Shown here one piece after another: positions 31,476-42,937 of a stretch of 64,000 bases of DNA. Origin of the DNA: Chelydra serpentina. Taxonomy: Eukaryota; Chordata; Testudines; Chelydridae. Positions within the stretch are counted from its first letter, which is position 1. Each line of letters opens with the position of its first letter. Location: positions 34,760,001-34,824,000 of the forward strand of contig JBAIAC010000010.1 in the NCBI GenBank assembly GCA_037349315.1, written 5' to 3'. The position numbers and the translations under genes were made by a program. A model generated the notes under the pieces. That model ran no database searches and was not told the origin of the DNA. It saw only the letters and a program-made list of their open reading frames with translations.

Positions 31476-34400
31476 TAGAAGAACACTCCCTGTTCTGGAT
31501 TTCAAAAGGTGTGAAAAACAGGGAATTACAATTTAAGGCTGCATGTGCAGCATTAGTGCTGTCCACTTACATGAGTAAATCATGATATTTCTAAAAGACT
31601 ATGATTGTTTAACTAAAGACTACTACAGAATGTTGTACAATTTCTTTCCTACAGTCTTGTACAGTGCACAGTTAATACAGCAAGGTTCTGCAACAGCTCC
31701 TGCCTCATTGATTTCGTTTCTCATTGTTAAGCAGAACTCCATGTGTACTTAAGGTTGTGGAAAATATTGTATGAAATACTGATTGGCTGGGCAACCTCAA
31801 CTTTGGCATTTCACAACTCTGGAGTTCTTAACTATGCATTTTTAGGGTTGGTTTTTTTGTTTTTGTTTTTAAAGAGTTTTCTGTGAATATTTAGTGCTGC
31901 CTTGGAAGACAAGATCCTGAGAAGATTACAAAGGATATAGAAAAAAAAACAACTTCAAAACAAACCAACCACAAAAAACAAAATCAGCTGAAGATGACCT
32001 AAATAAGTATGAATGCAGATAAGGTTGCGTGAGAGACTTTTTCCATAATGTGGGGTAGTATTTGGGCTCAAATGGTAACTGTTAAGAAGGGATCTGAATG
32101 ACAAGAAAGTGGGTTCTTGTCTCAGAACTGGATGAAGAGATACAGGAAGAAAGCCAAACTAGACTAAAAGAGTTCAGAGCTACTGCTTTAGTGTCCTATT
32201 ACCACAGAGATTTCTTTTTATGTTCGCATTTGGACAGTGTCAGAAAACAAGTCAAACAACCAAAAGTTATTTCAGTTGAACTGGGACATGATTGATGTTT
32301 GCCTAATTCACCCGTATCCAACTTGAACTCTTCAATGGAAAGTTTGAATCAGTTGCTGTGAGGCTTTCCACTCTGCATGATGTCACTTCATTAAATCCAT
32401 TTCTCGCTTCATGTTTTGGCACTCTGAATCACTGTGGAATTCAAGCCTGAGCCTCAGGCAGCCTTCTGATTTCATCCAAGCCCAAGCTCCAAAAATGATT
32501 GACCTGTTTAGGTACTTCTGCAAATTCCATCACTAGAATGTCTGATCTTCATGCAGATTGCACAGCCATTTTGTAGGGTACAACAGTCTATGAACATATG
32601 GCCATAGGAAACTATGTACAAGACTTCTCCATGCAGGTAGCAACCACTCATTAATACCTTGAACTGACTTAGTTTCCAGAGCCTGGGCCTTGCAAACACC
32701 TGCAGAATTTGTATGACAATAGGAGATTTCCACATACCGGTTAACATAGAAACAAAACTCATACTAAATTTGCAAAAGGTGTAGGTTTGCAATATCCCAA
32801 CTCATATTGTCCAATTCCTTCTAAAAAGTTCTTCCCCCACTTCCACCATGTTCTGTGATTTACGTAGTAGCTTTGTGTTAAAGTATAAAGTAAGCATCAC
32901 AACCTGCACTTTAATTTTTCATAAAACTGCCTTTGGAATGAAGTAGATGAGTGTCTCTAGTCTCCAAAGTTCACTCTTGGGCATTTAGTAATCAGTCATT
33001 ATTGGCTCCTCCCAGTTAATAAACCAGACAAGATGGCTATTTCTTTAATTCACACGAACTGCAGACAGTTGCATGTTTAACTGCTGTGAATCATTAAGGG
33101 CCCAACCCTGCCTTACTCCTCAAAGTAGTCCCATTGACTTCTATGGGGCTACTTAAAAGATTTGCTTGATTGGGGCGTAACTTAATATAGTGTAACTGGT
33201 CCTCATGTCCCATACTAAATGTGAATGGTGAGACAAAAACAGTCCACTCCTGCCCAAAAATCCACACATTTTATTTCAAAAGTTACTTTGTGAGTGACCA
33301 TAACCTTCATTTTTAGGCAGATACCTTTTTCATTAACAGTATTATTTTCCTGAGTGATAAACAAGCACATATGTCTCAGTCTGAGAAGCTCTCTACTGAA
33401 GGGCTGACATCCTGAATGCCTTCGAATGAACTCACAGTGGGCGTCAAGGTGACTTTTTAGGATAGTACATTCTAGCGTCAGGCTAATCTTTTTTGCAACC
33501 CAAAATGGAGAGCCCATTCAAGATTTGTATAAAAACACAGCTGTCTTGATAAAGGAAGCCATATATTTGTGTCATTAAGCAGCACACCAACCTCTCTCTT
33601 TGAGAGGTTTCATCTTCTTGTTCTCACTCCTTATCAAAACATTAAAAAAATGTGAAAGCATGGAACCGATCTTCAGTAAAATGGATACGCAAAACAAACA
33701 AACACCTTTCACATAGTGAGGCTTTTAATGAAACTTCCAAGCTGCACATTTACAAAACCTGGGGTTTAATCAACGAGATCAGAGGCACCAATACAATCCT
33801 GATCATCTTCACTACAGAAAAAAAATAGGGGACTTTCCTTGTAAATAGTTTAACTGCTTCCCTGCTTTCAGAATGTGCAAGTGCCTTGGGATTGGATTAT
33901 CACGCCACATAGCAACCCTGATTCAGAACAGCACATGCTGAAATCTGTTCCTATTGAGCATAGGCTATCTTGAATAAGGAGAGCTTCCTAAAGTTGGGGT
34001 ACAGTTGTATAACTTCATCAGTGCCATATCCTACAGTGGGAGAATAATAAGGCACTGGCTGTAGTTTCCTATACAATATCCATTTAAGTGTATTAAATGC
34101 TGTGACATTCTAGTTAGCTGAAACAGAATCATGTGACCTTCTAATACCGGATATTAATTTGATGCTGCCATATTGGACCTGACAGTATCCAAAGTATTCC
34201 TAAGAGTTCTTTTCCTTTTTCATTGTTCTGTGACCAGCACTGAAATAATAGTAAAACCATAAGTCACTAGAGGTTTTCATCATACCCTCGATGCTGCAGT
34301 ATCCCTTAATAAATACCATATTTTGGAACATCTATCCAGCAGATTTAAGCATGGGCTTTAACCCATGATTTGATAGTCTGTGGTCTGCAAGGATAACAGA

Positions 34401-34852
34401 ACCGGTCCATTTAGTCTTAACAAACAAAACAAAAGTTCAGGAAATGTTCAGTAGCCTATTGCCATCCACTATTAGCCCATTGCTCCTAGGTTTAGGATTT
34501 TACAGTAGCACATACAAATCCCTTGTTAATAAAAAAAAAAAAAAAAAAAAAAAAAACCCCACAATTTTCCTCAAGAAATGCTACACCTGAAACTTGGAAT
34601 TTAATAAAGTTTCTTGGAGCTAGAAGTGTGGGAGAAGAGATGAAAACATAAATATCAATTAAAGATTTTATGCGGCATTAGTTTACATTGGAATACACAG
34701 GGTCTTTGTGCTGATATTATAGCCATCCTGATAACATGAGTATAGTTCAAATTATTCCAGTCCGAGTCTCAAGAAGGGATCAACCAACAATTCCTGAAGC
34801 CTAATCAGGACCTGATACAACCAATGATATTATTAAATGTTCCATTTCACAG
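31476..34852. other. No recognised gene; A26 homopolymer
   Basis: About 3.4 kb without a supported gene or named repeat. At 34531-34556 there is a run of 26 A followed by CCCC. The open frames at 32098-32295, 32508-32792 and 33215-33517 have no domains. Confidence 0.45.
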
Positions 34853-35717
34853 TGTTACGATAGCTTCCCGATAAGATGCATTACAGTGTGACAGTAAGTT
34901 TATGCAACACCAAGGAACTCTATGTTGGAGAGCTCTACTTTCAGAAAGTGCTTGATGAGCTTACCTCTCAACCCGCAGCCCTGAAATGAGGGACAAAATT
35001 TTCTATTGAACACTGTTATTAAAAAAATAAGTATAAGCATGCAAAGAGCCTGGAACCTCTTATCATGAAACTGAAAGTATGCTTTTAGAACGCAGAATCA
35101 TTGTTATGTAGAAAGCCACTAGTTACAATAAAATAAAAGGTCCATTTTCTCTAATGCTTACTGTTATTGTATTGTATGGTTGCAGCCCCCAACATGTCCA
35201 GAGACCCCTCCAAAAGGAAGGGGCAACCCCAGCTGCTAGCATCCCCAGAGACCACCTCCTCTGAGTATGTGAGGGCAGTCTGTGCTCCTAGAAATCTCAG
35301 AGATCCTCAGAGTGGGGAGACAGCCCCAGCCCACACAAAGGGTGAGTAGACAGCCTCTGGACATCTCAGAGCCCCTCTCTCCTCAAGTGTATGTGTGTGA
35401 GAACAGAGGCCTGGCTGGGAATGCAGTGAGGGAGAAGGATGGGGTTAGGGTTCCAAATCATGCCCCCTCTAAGACCTGATTGGCCAAGTGGATTGACACA
35501 GAGACCCAATGAGATCTGAGAAACAAAGGGGGCAGTAATGGCAATGCAGGGCAACTGTAAAAATTGGGGCCAAATTTGGGATGTCCCACACAATGCGGGA
35601 CCCTTGAGAGGTATGTTGATGATGAGAGAAGACATTATGTGTGGAAGAAAGACTAAAGCCTGAAATGTTGCGCTGTCTTGGCTCTCTATCCTTTTTGTGT
35701 TTGCGCACGGAACATCA
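34853..35717 (+). repeat. Gypsy 5' LTR (interrupted)
   Basis: Starts TGTTACGATAG and resumes after an insertion with AGAAGACATTATGTGTGGAA, GACTAAAGCCTGAAATGTTG and CTGTCTTGGCTCTCT, aligning with the 3' LTR at 44103-44294. The end near 35717 is approximate. Confidence 0.7.
34960..35620. mobile_element. Unclassified insertion in the Gypsy 5' LTR
   Basis: Interrupts the LTR after CTTGATGAG; GATGAG occurs on both sides (34954-34959 and 35621-35626). Ten-base inverted ends TACCTCTCAA (34962-34971) and TTGAGAGGTA (35604-35613) suggest a DNA transposon. Mirrored GAAATGAGGGAC and GCGGGACCC blocks lie just inside. No coding sequence is recognised. Confidence 0.55.
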
Positions 35718-35786
35718 CATCGTACGCAAGTTGGCTCCTGCAGATGAGATATCAGAAACCAAGAATACTGAAAAAATAAAACAATC

Positions 35787-37040
35787 ATGGCAGCATACGA
35801 GGGCCAGCTCTAACATTTTTGCCGCCCCAAGCAAAAAAAAAAAAAACACCCCTCCCACTCAGAGCGACAGTGGGGAGCGCGGCCCAGCTCTCCTGGCCGG
35901 CGGGGAGGGCGCCGCATGCCCGCAGCCCCGCTCTCACCAGCCGGAGCACCAGCAGTGAGCGAATGGGGCAGCAGCCCTGCTCTCCCCACAGCTGGAGCGC
36001 CGGCGGGGAGGGCGGCTTGCCCGCGGCCCCGCTCTCCCCCCAGCCGGAGCGCTGGCACGAGTGGGGCATGCCTGGGAGGGAGTTGGCGAAGCGGCGGCGC
36101 AGAGCAGAGGTGAGCTGGGGCGGCCGGGGCACATTTCTAGGGGCAGCATGGCCGGTGCCAGAATGCTGCCCCTAGAAATGTGCCGCCCCAAGCACCAGCT
36201 TCTTTTGCTGGTGCCTAGAGCCGGCCCTGCAGCATACCATATTAATGTCCCCAAGCAAATGGACACCAAAAGGGATGTGTTTTTGCAAATGGACAACCTT
36301 TAGCTAAAGACTACAATGTTGCAATTGGCATGGATAAAATGGAAGACAAAATAACAGCAATCACAGTATCAGGCAGTAATGGACAAAAGCTGCCATAAGC
36401 TCCAATAGCATCTGGATGTCAGCAGTAGAGTGGGAGGACCCATGGAAAATGTTATAAGCACTTGAAAAGCATTTTCAACCTGCAAGGAGCATCATATGCA
36501 AAGGGTATCTTTTCCACAATTAATCTAGGATCTGGAGAAATCTCTCCGTATATTGCTAAACTGTGCGAGATGACGGACTTGTGCAATCATCAAATCTTAA
36601 AAGATGAACTATTTAGTAATGGATTACTAACAGGGACGAAAGCTACAGTTCAAATAAAAGTGTTTGGAGAGCCCACACTACTCTGCCAACAGCTTTAGAC
36701 AAACACAAAAGTAGTGAATAAGCTCACATTCCAGTGCAGAGCAGACAGATCATTCAAGCAGTAGCACAGAAAAAGCATGAAAATACAAGGGAATAAAAAA
36801 CAAAAATTAAGAAAAAAAAATTGTGCAAAAACAAATGCACAGAAGCGAAACAAAATGCAAAGACAGGCCTGTGGTACTATGGAAAACAAAAGAATAATGC
36901 AAGAGGCTCTGCATGTGGGATCATATCATGCAATAATTGTGATTAGAGAAATCATAACGGCAAAGTTTGCAGACAACAAAAATACAAAATGCACCATATC
37001 AGGGAAGAAAACGGTGAATCAAAAGAGGAGTTGTTTGCAT
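35787..37040 (+). pseudogene. Gypsy gag remnant (interrupted)
   Basis: The probable gag ATG is at 35787. The hAT insertion at 35799 splits the frame immediately after the first few codons. Frame-broken gag-like sequence resumes from 36238. A zinc-knuckle remnant is seen at about 36860-36985, where one frame reads CNNC, a stop, then RNHNGKVCRQQ, matching the second half of a C-x2-C-x4-H-x4-C nucleic-acid-binding knuckle. Many stops. Gag would form the particle of the retrotransposon. Confidence 0.6.
35799..36229. mobile_element. GC-rich hAT non-autonomous element, 431 bp
   Basis: Ends GAGGGCCAGCTCTA and TAGAGCCGGCCCTG are inverted repeats of the CAGGGCCGGCTCTA type, and CAGCATAC flanks both sides exactly (35791-35798 and 36230-36237), a perfect 8-bp target duplication. 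The interior has GC-rich subrepeats (CCCCGCTCTC...CAGCCGGAGC) and a 22-bp-arm palindrome (36128-36149 / 36163-36184). An A-run sits at 35834-35847. The long frames on both strands here are compositional. Confidence 0.92.
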
Positions 37041-37099
37041 ATATGACATTAATGCAATGGAAAACAATCAGATTTACAAACCATTTTTTTTCTTTTGGC

Positions 37100-39740
37100 C
37101 ATCATTAGATGCAAAGACAAGGCAACAGCACATAAACAGGAAATTGAATGTCAAATAGAGAGCGGGGCAGAAGTGAATGTGCTAGGCTACAAAAAGACTT
37201 CCTTAGCAATGTGCAAGAGAAGAAAGCAATCACAACCCAAGCAAAGCTAAATTAAAATTATATGATGCCACGACAGGACAAAGTAAGTCACAAGCAGAAT
37301 AGCCAAGAAAAGTATACATGCTGGAATTTCTGATAGTACAAAACATCACAGAAGACACCGCTTTCAGCTAAAGCAAGGGAATGCATAAACTTGGCGACAC
37401 TAAATCTGGGACAAATGATTTATACACAGATGCATACTTTTTTTGTTTTGCTTATCTAGCGTAGACAGAGATGCACTGTGACTTCCTTGCAGACGAGCTT
37501 ATAAAAGGTTACTAAGATGTTTTTAAGGACTGGGATGTTGTCCAGGTATGCTACACCTGGAAATAGATAAAATGATTGAGCCAGTCCAGTATCTGCCTTG
37601 TAGAGTAGCCATTGCATTAAAAGAAAAAATAACGAGAGGAATAAGACAAAGGGTAAACAAAGGCTTCATTGCTAAAGTCACAATTTAAACAAAACCACTA
37701 AAAAGAGCTCACATCAAAATGCCTATAACTGAGGAAGTTTTACCTGACCCTGCAAAAGCAAAAATATTCTCAGTACGCGATACCAAATGACAAATACTTG
37801 TAAGTGCTACTGGTCAAGGAAGGCAGCTATCTCACCACATTTTTGACACCAGCAGGTAGACCTCTCGATGGTTGAGAATGCTGGTTAGAATCAAACCTGC
37901 AATGGAAAAATCAGTGCCCTCCCAGCAACGTGTATTAATAGTACTCACAGGAATCAGCATTAGCTGATGACATTCTGGTATCTAGATACCCAGACCTTGA
38001 TCTTGATCTGCCCCAACTTCATCTGTCTGCTAGAAACAGCCAAGGAATACATCTATAATTGAATAAAACCAAGAAATTGCAGTTATGTGAAGTACTATAC
38101 ATGAGACACTTGCTGACCTCTCAACTCATACCACCTGACCTCAAAAAGGTACAGCCAATACTGCAGGTGCTCACACCTAAAAAGATATTAAATGAGTTCA
38201 GAAGCTAATAGGATTTGTTTCTTCCAAGCCTTTCAGATGTGTGTGAACCCCTGAGACAACTACCAAACCAAGATGCACGAAGGACATGGTTACCTCAACG
38301 TGATGCAGTCCTCACACATATCAAGGCGCTGGTGACTGACTATCCCATTCTGAAATACTACAATGTGAATGAAGGGATAGCCATACACTGTGATGAAAGT
38401 GAGAGGAAGCTCGGGGCATCACTCCTAATGACATGAAAAGCCAGTAGCTTTCATGTCAAGGTCACTATCACCAACAGAACAAAGATATGCCCAAGTAGAA
38501 AAGGAAAGTCTTGCAATAGTGTTCTCGTGCAAAGTTCAACCAGTATTTTTCAAGGACAGGAAACCATTAGTGGCTTATCAGTTTCTACTTGAGAAAGCAT
38601 TTTTTAAAAGCCACTGCTAGCAGCCCCAAAACACCTTCAGCGCACGTTACTGAAACTGCAATGTTACAATTTACAAGTATACTACAAGAAAGGGGCTAAG
38701 GTGTACATAGCTGCCTTTTTATCCAGAGCAGCCCTGCAGCACGAAGAGCTGGCAACTAAACAAGAATGTGAGATCCTCAGCCTGATAGAAAGCATCAACC
38801 GAGCCAGTTATGTGCCAGATTCAAGGCAGGAGCTGGAAGGAATCTGAGAGCAAACTATACAAGACAAAGATGCATGAAGTGCTCACATCCATCATTCTGT
38901 CAGGATGGACAGACACCAGGGAAGAAACCCCATCTGCCTCTCTAGAATACTGGAACTAACCAGACGAGTTGAACATACAACAGTTGAGGCAATTAAATCA
39001 TAATACCCAGATAATTGAGAACAGAAACTCTCTCAAGAATTCATGAGAGCCACTCTGGAATGGAAGGCTGTATCCAGAAAGCCAGAGATGCTATATACAC
39101 TAGCCAAACATGACAAAGAATATCCGAGACCTGGTGAGCAGTTGTGGTACATGTGAGGAAATGCAAGCCAAGCAGCAAAAAGAGACAATGAACATATACT
39201 GTGTCCTCTACAGACTTGGACTTTTTCTATCACAAATCACACAAAGACTACTTTGTTACTGTAGACTTCTATTCAGACTTCTGGAAACTAAATGAACTGT
39301 CAAATACTAACCCAGTAAACATCACAGAACAACGAAGCATTTCAGTAGGAATGGTATCCCAACCTGTGTACTTTCAGACCTCAGTTTACTCTCAATGAGT
39401 TTGGTCGATTTACCCAGGAATGGGAATTCAGTCACATCACATCCTTGTCATACCACAGCCAGTCAAATGACAAAGCAACACAACAGTTAAAATTGCTAAA
39501 GCTACTAAAGAAAGCTGCAAGAAGCAAGAGGAAAAATGCTATATATGGAAAGCCATTAATGATAAACACTTCCACAGAAGGCCTTAATAGCAGCCGACTT
39601 CAATGCCTGATATCAAGACATACGCATATTTTGGTGTCTATAGCCCCAGCATTACTAGAACTGGCAGTGGTAGAAGCAACAGATGAAAAGAGGAAGACAG
39701 ACAAAGGCCAAAGCCTACTAAGACTGACAAGCTAAAGAAC
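37100..39740 (+). pseudogene. Gypsy pol remnant: protease, RT, RNase H, integrase
   Basis: Frame-broken pol of the Gypsy element. Protease: a C-Q-I-E-S-G-A-E-V-N-V-L stretch at about 37148-37182, where the catalytic DTGA has become ESGA. RT: ITEEVLPDPAKAKIFSVRD at about 37725-37785, SRWLRM near 37865, and ADDILVSRYPD at about 37961-37993, holding the catalytic Asp pair. RNase H: LPSLSDVCEPLRQLPNQDA (38223 on) then LKYYNVNEGIAIHCDESERK. Integrase: an HHCC-type zinc region at about 39023-39180 (SHSGMEGCIQKARDAIY, CGTC), a core block DYFVTVDFYSDFW near 39255, PQFT near 39385, and HSQSNDKAT near 39460, where the family's catalytic Glu position is Thr. Numerous stops and frameshifts throughout. 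Confidence 0.85.
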
Positions 39741-40239
39741 TCTCAGTATTACACCTGAGAGATGCTATCAGGCTCACACTATTTCCTCAGGACGTATCAT
39801 GCACTTGCAAGCAAGCTACATGAGTTGAACAGATACATTTCATATAATGTAGCTACGGATGGGCATATATTTCACCAAAATGACAAATGCAAACATGATA
39901 AAAACACGATGTGGAGGATGGTGAAATATGCACTCCAATGAGACTGGATCAGCAGAATATAGAAGGAACATAGGCCACTGAGTGCCTGATACTTATCAGA
40001 ACAGACTCTGAAAACACCACTCTACTCCACCAGTAGAACTAGGTGCAGGCAATCTCCTATTATGAGAAGAAAGACTTGCACTTGCTCAAGCATCAAGTCA
40101 CCTGCAAGATATACACATGACTTTGTACAATACCATGAAACAACAAGCCTCCCAAACCCAGAGGAAAATACCTTAGTTACCAAGCCGGCTGAGTGTTAGT
40201 GAAAAAACAGAGTTGACGTTAGGTTTTGTTAAGTTTATA
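39741..40239 (+). other. Gypsy 3' coding remnant, unassigned
   Basis: Continues downstream of the integrase blocks, probably the decayed pol C-terminus. No distinct motif is seen. Confidence 0.4.
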
Positions 40240-40860
40240 TATTATAGTGACACAGCTGCAACACTATAATTAAGGTTGCTTCACGACATCTGTGTAAAGG
40301 TCAACCTTTCTAAGTCCTCTAAAATCAACACACACAGGTCTTTGAAATTTGGTGTGCCTAAATAGGGTACAGGGCACCCTTAGTGACACAAATTTGGAGA
40401 CACTTGAGCCAGGCATTCTGGAGATAAGCCCTGCCCCCCAATAATTTTTTTAAAGTTTCTAGGTGGTTTGTGTTTTTTTGGCCCAGAACTAGAGCTCAAA
40501 CGACTGATGCAATGCAGGTCAAAAAGGTCTCAACCAGTTGCGTTTTACCCAAAGTAGTGCATAGCACCCAGTAAGTCTTTGCAGGACCCTAAATGTGAAC
40601 AGTATTTAAGAATGTAATTTTTTTTACACTGCAAATACACCAACACAAAAATGGCTAAAGCATTTCCATTCCTGCCACTTCATATGCTTTAAAGCCTGGC
40701 TCTTGTAAGTGCTTAAACCCAAACAGATAATTGGATTGCCTTGAAATTTGGCGCCCCCATGAGGGACACATGGTAGCATTGGTGATCAAAATTTGGGGTC
40801 ATTTGAGCAAGGGGTTCACAAATTACAGCCCTCCCCCCCCAAAAAAAGCACTTACCTTTT
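40240..40860. repeat. Repeat with duplicated ~100-bp blocks
   Basis: Two similar blocks begin TTGAAATTTGG at about 40345 and 40754. Each continues with a GGG.ACA..G block, AAATTTGG(A/G)G and CA.TTGAGC(C/A)AG and ends AGCCCT(G/C)CCCCCC. They are separated by about 410 bp, suggesting an internally duplicated element inserted in the Gypsy 3' region. Family unknown. Confidence 0.5.
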
Positions 40861-41569
40861 GCTGCCTTATACTGTTCAACTGAGAGGCACAATGACCGGA
40901 TGAATCACAGACCTTTTCATGGCTTTGAACTCACCCTTCAGTTAACATAACTAAGGAGAAGTTAATGACAAGCACCCACCTAAGACAAAAGGAGTTTTGC
41001 ACTCAGTGGTTGGAGGTTGCTACAATTCAGGAGTCATGGGTTGCAGTTTTATTTTGGAAGGAATGTAATCAAAGTATTGGGAAAGGGGGGAAGAATAGAC
41101 ATGTGAATGCTTCTTGGGAGGGGTACAGGAGTGGGGACAATAGGGGGAGAGGAGGTTGGGGCTGCAGCGAGGGGAAGGGGATATTGGGACGGGAGAGGGG
41201 TTGGGGGCTTGGGTGAGGGAGACTTGGGGGTTAGTGGGAGTGGAGGGCACATTCTCCCTCCTGTGTATGAGGCCAGATCTGGGGAGCTCTTAGGACTGGT
41301 TTCCCTTGCAGGCTCTTCATTGTCAGCTCCTGGCCCCTCATTGGGCACAACCTTGTGCATTGACAACTCAGCAAGATTTGTGTTATTAATCACAGTTAGT
41401 TTGCTCCACACTTCTTCACCTTCCCCCAGGTGGGTTTGCTGAGCAGTTATATCATTCACTGTCTCCAGTGCCAACTCAGGTGCATCCACCTCATAGGCAT
41501 TTGACCCCATCAGACATCCTTTTCTCTTTCCCATTCTTGGGGCTCCTGCATCTTCCTGCTGTGAGTCCA

Positions 41570-42135
41570 CCTCTTCAAAGGGTAAAATCTTCTTATGAGG
41601 ACCACTTCACCACAATAAAAAAAATTAAGCCTTGTCCATATCTCAACCACTGCTAGAGTTTATGGCTTTTCCCGCAGTTCACCCCAGCAACTCAGTCTCC
41701 CTACTCTGGTTGACCCAAGGACAAGCTCTTCTTAGAGATCCCACATGGCCATAACTGTAACATCTCTTTGGCTGGACACTGGATCCCTCTTGTCGACCTA
41801 ACACCTGTAGCCAGTACTGCTTCTTTCCCACAGGATCCATAACAGGTACTGTTGCTACTCTTCTATCCTGGCTAGCCACTGTTGCGGTTCCAACTGCACC
41901 TCCTACCACTCTCACCAAGCTGCTGAAGCAATACCCAAATCTGCTTCACAGATTCAGTCCTCCCCAGAAATGGGCACATGAAATTCAGTGTCCATATTTG
42001 TCCCTGTACACACCAAGGAGGAAGGGCAGCCTCACCAAAAAAGGCCTCCTTGTATTCTGGTTCCAGCTTTTTTTTTTTCCTCTTTATTTTTTTCCTTTGG
42101 GGTCCATTCCTTTTTCTTCTTATTCCAGGGGCCAT
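41570..42135 (-). pseudogene. gag-like remnant of the minus-strand element
   Basis: Starting about 25 bases inside the LTR, the minus strand encodes a Lys/Arg-rich segment (RKKIKRKKKK at about 42075-42110), then in a second frame a CCHC-like zinc-knuckle relic (41679-41918): CYSYGHVGSLRRACP, where the usual second Cys is Tyr. The frame change lies near 41900. This combination, after an LTR and primer-binding site, supports gag. A further 173-codon minus frame at 41049-41570 is Pro-rich at its C-terminus with no recognisable domain; it may be continuing gag/pol sequence or chance. Confidence 0.5.
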
Positions 42136-42160
42136 TCAGATCCCACTTCTAGTATCCAGT

Positions 42161-42937
42161 TGTAAAAAGGCACTCACCTCTTGAGCACCTCCAAGTGGCT
42201 GGGTGCAGTAATACAGTCCTTTTCTTGCTGCTGGTGCTCCCTGCAGGCTGCCCCCTGACCTTGGTGGGTCTTAAGTGGGTTGGCCCTCTGGCCAAGTCAC
42301 AAAGTCCAAATGAACCCCTTGCAGGGTATTAAAAGAGTCCAATACATAAACTGTCTATTTACCCTTGCTAGGACTTTCAGCCTCAGCTCTGGGCCCTTTA
42401 CGTTCAGCCCATTGCTCAGGTTCCCAAATAAGCTCTGTCCTCTTCTTGGAATTCATACTATTTTACCTGTGGCTGCTCGGGGAACCCAGGCCCATCCACT
42501 ACTCCAGGATCTAAACCAGGGACCCTACAAAGAGCAGCCACATACCACTGAATTCAGTTCATTGCTTGCTTGCTTCGCTGATCCCCCACTTCACACTTAC
42601 CTCAGGGTTAAGGTTCTTAACTCTTCTCTCTCCCTGAAAACCCACTTATGCAAAATGTAGTCAGAAGACAAACTCTAACTAGCCCTCAAGCTCCTTTGGC
42701 CAGAAAAGAACACCCTTCTAATCCCAACCAGGAAATGACCTGCAGATCCTTTTAAATGGGCCAGCGGAGTTCTGATTGGCTGTTGCTGGCCCCTCTAGCC
42801 CTTGGAAGAGAAGGTCTCTGGTTTCCAAAATGGCCACTCTGGAGAGCCCTCTCAGTAGGCAAGACTGGAAAACTGGGAAGGGGTGTTTTAGGACTGTGGG
42901 GCTCCCAGCAGGGAGCTGCCAAATACACCCCATCACA
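42161..42937 (-). repeat. LTR of the minus-strand element (777 bp)
   Basis: On the minus strand it begins TGTGATGGGGTG at 42937 and ends CTTTTTACA at 42161 (TG...CA). Directly inside it the minus strand reads ACTGGATACTAGAAGTGGGA, resembling the TGGTGTCAGAAGTGGGA primer-binding site known in many vertebrate Gypsy-type elements. A CCAAT-like motif occurs near 42775. Confidence 0.65.

Larger units (their letters stand above)
40960..42937 (-). mobile_element. Opposite-strand LTR retroelement fragment
   Basis: Minus-strand element comprising a 5' LTR (42161-42937), a primer-binding-site region just inside it, and a gag-like remnant down to about 41000. It sits within the Gypsy element's 3' region in reverse orientation. 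The left boundary is uncertain and no second LTR is seen, so it is truncated. Confidence 0.6.

Noticed and set aside
35785..36296. Several 80-120 codon frames on both strands
   Set aside because: They lie in the GC-rich hAT element with clear TIRs and target duplication; six overlapping frames on both strands show compositional origin.
41049..41570. 173-codon minus-strand frame with a Pro-rich C-terminus, considered as a host gene
   Set aside because: Lies downstream of an LTR and gag-like remnant on the same strand, so is better seen as retroelement remnant or chance; the Pro-rich part is the complement of a G-rich stretch.
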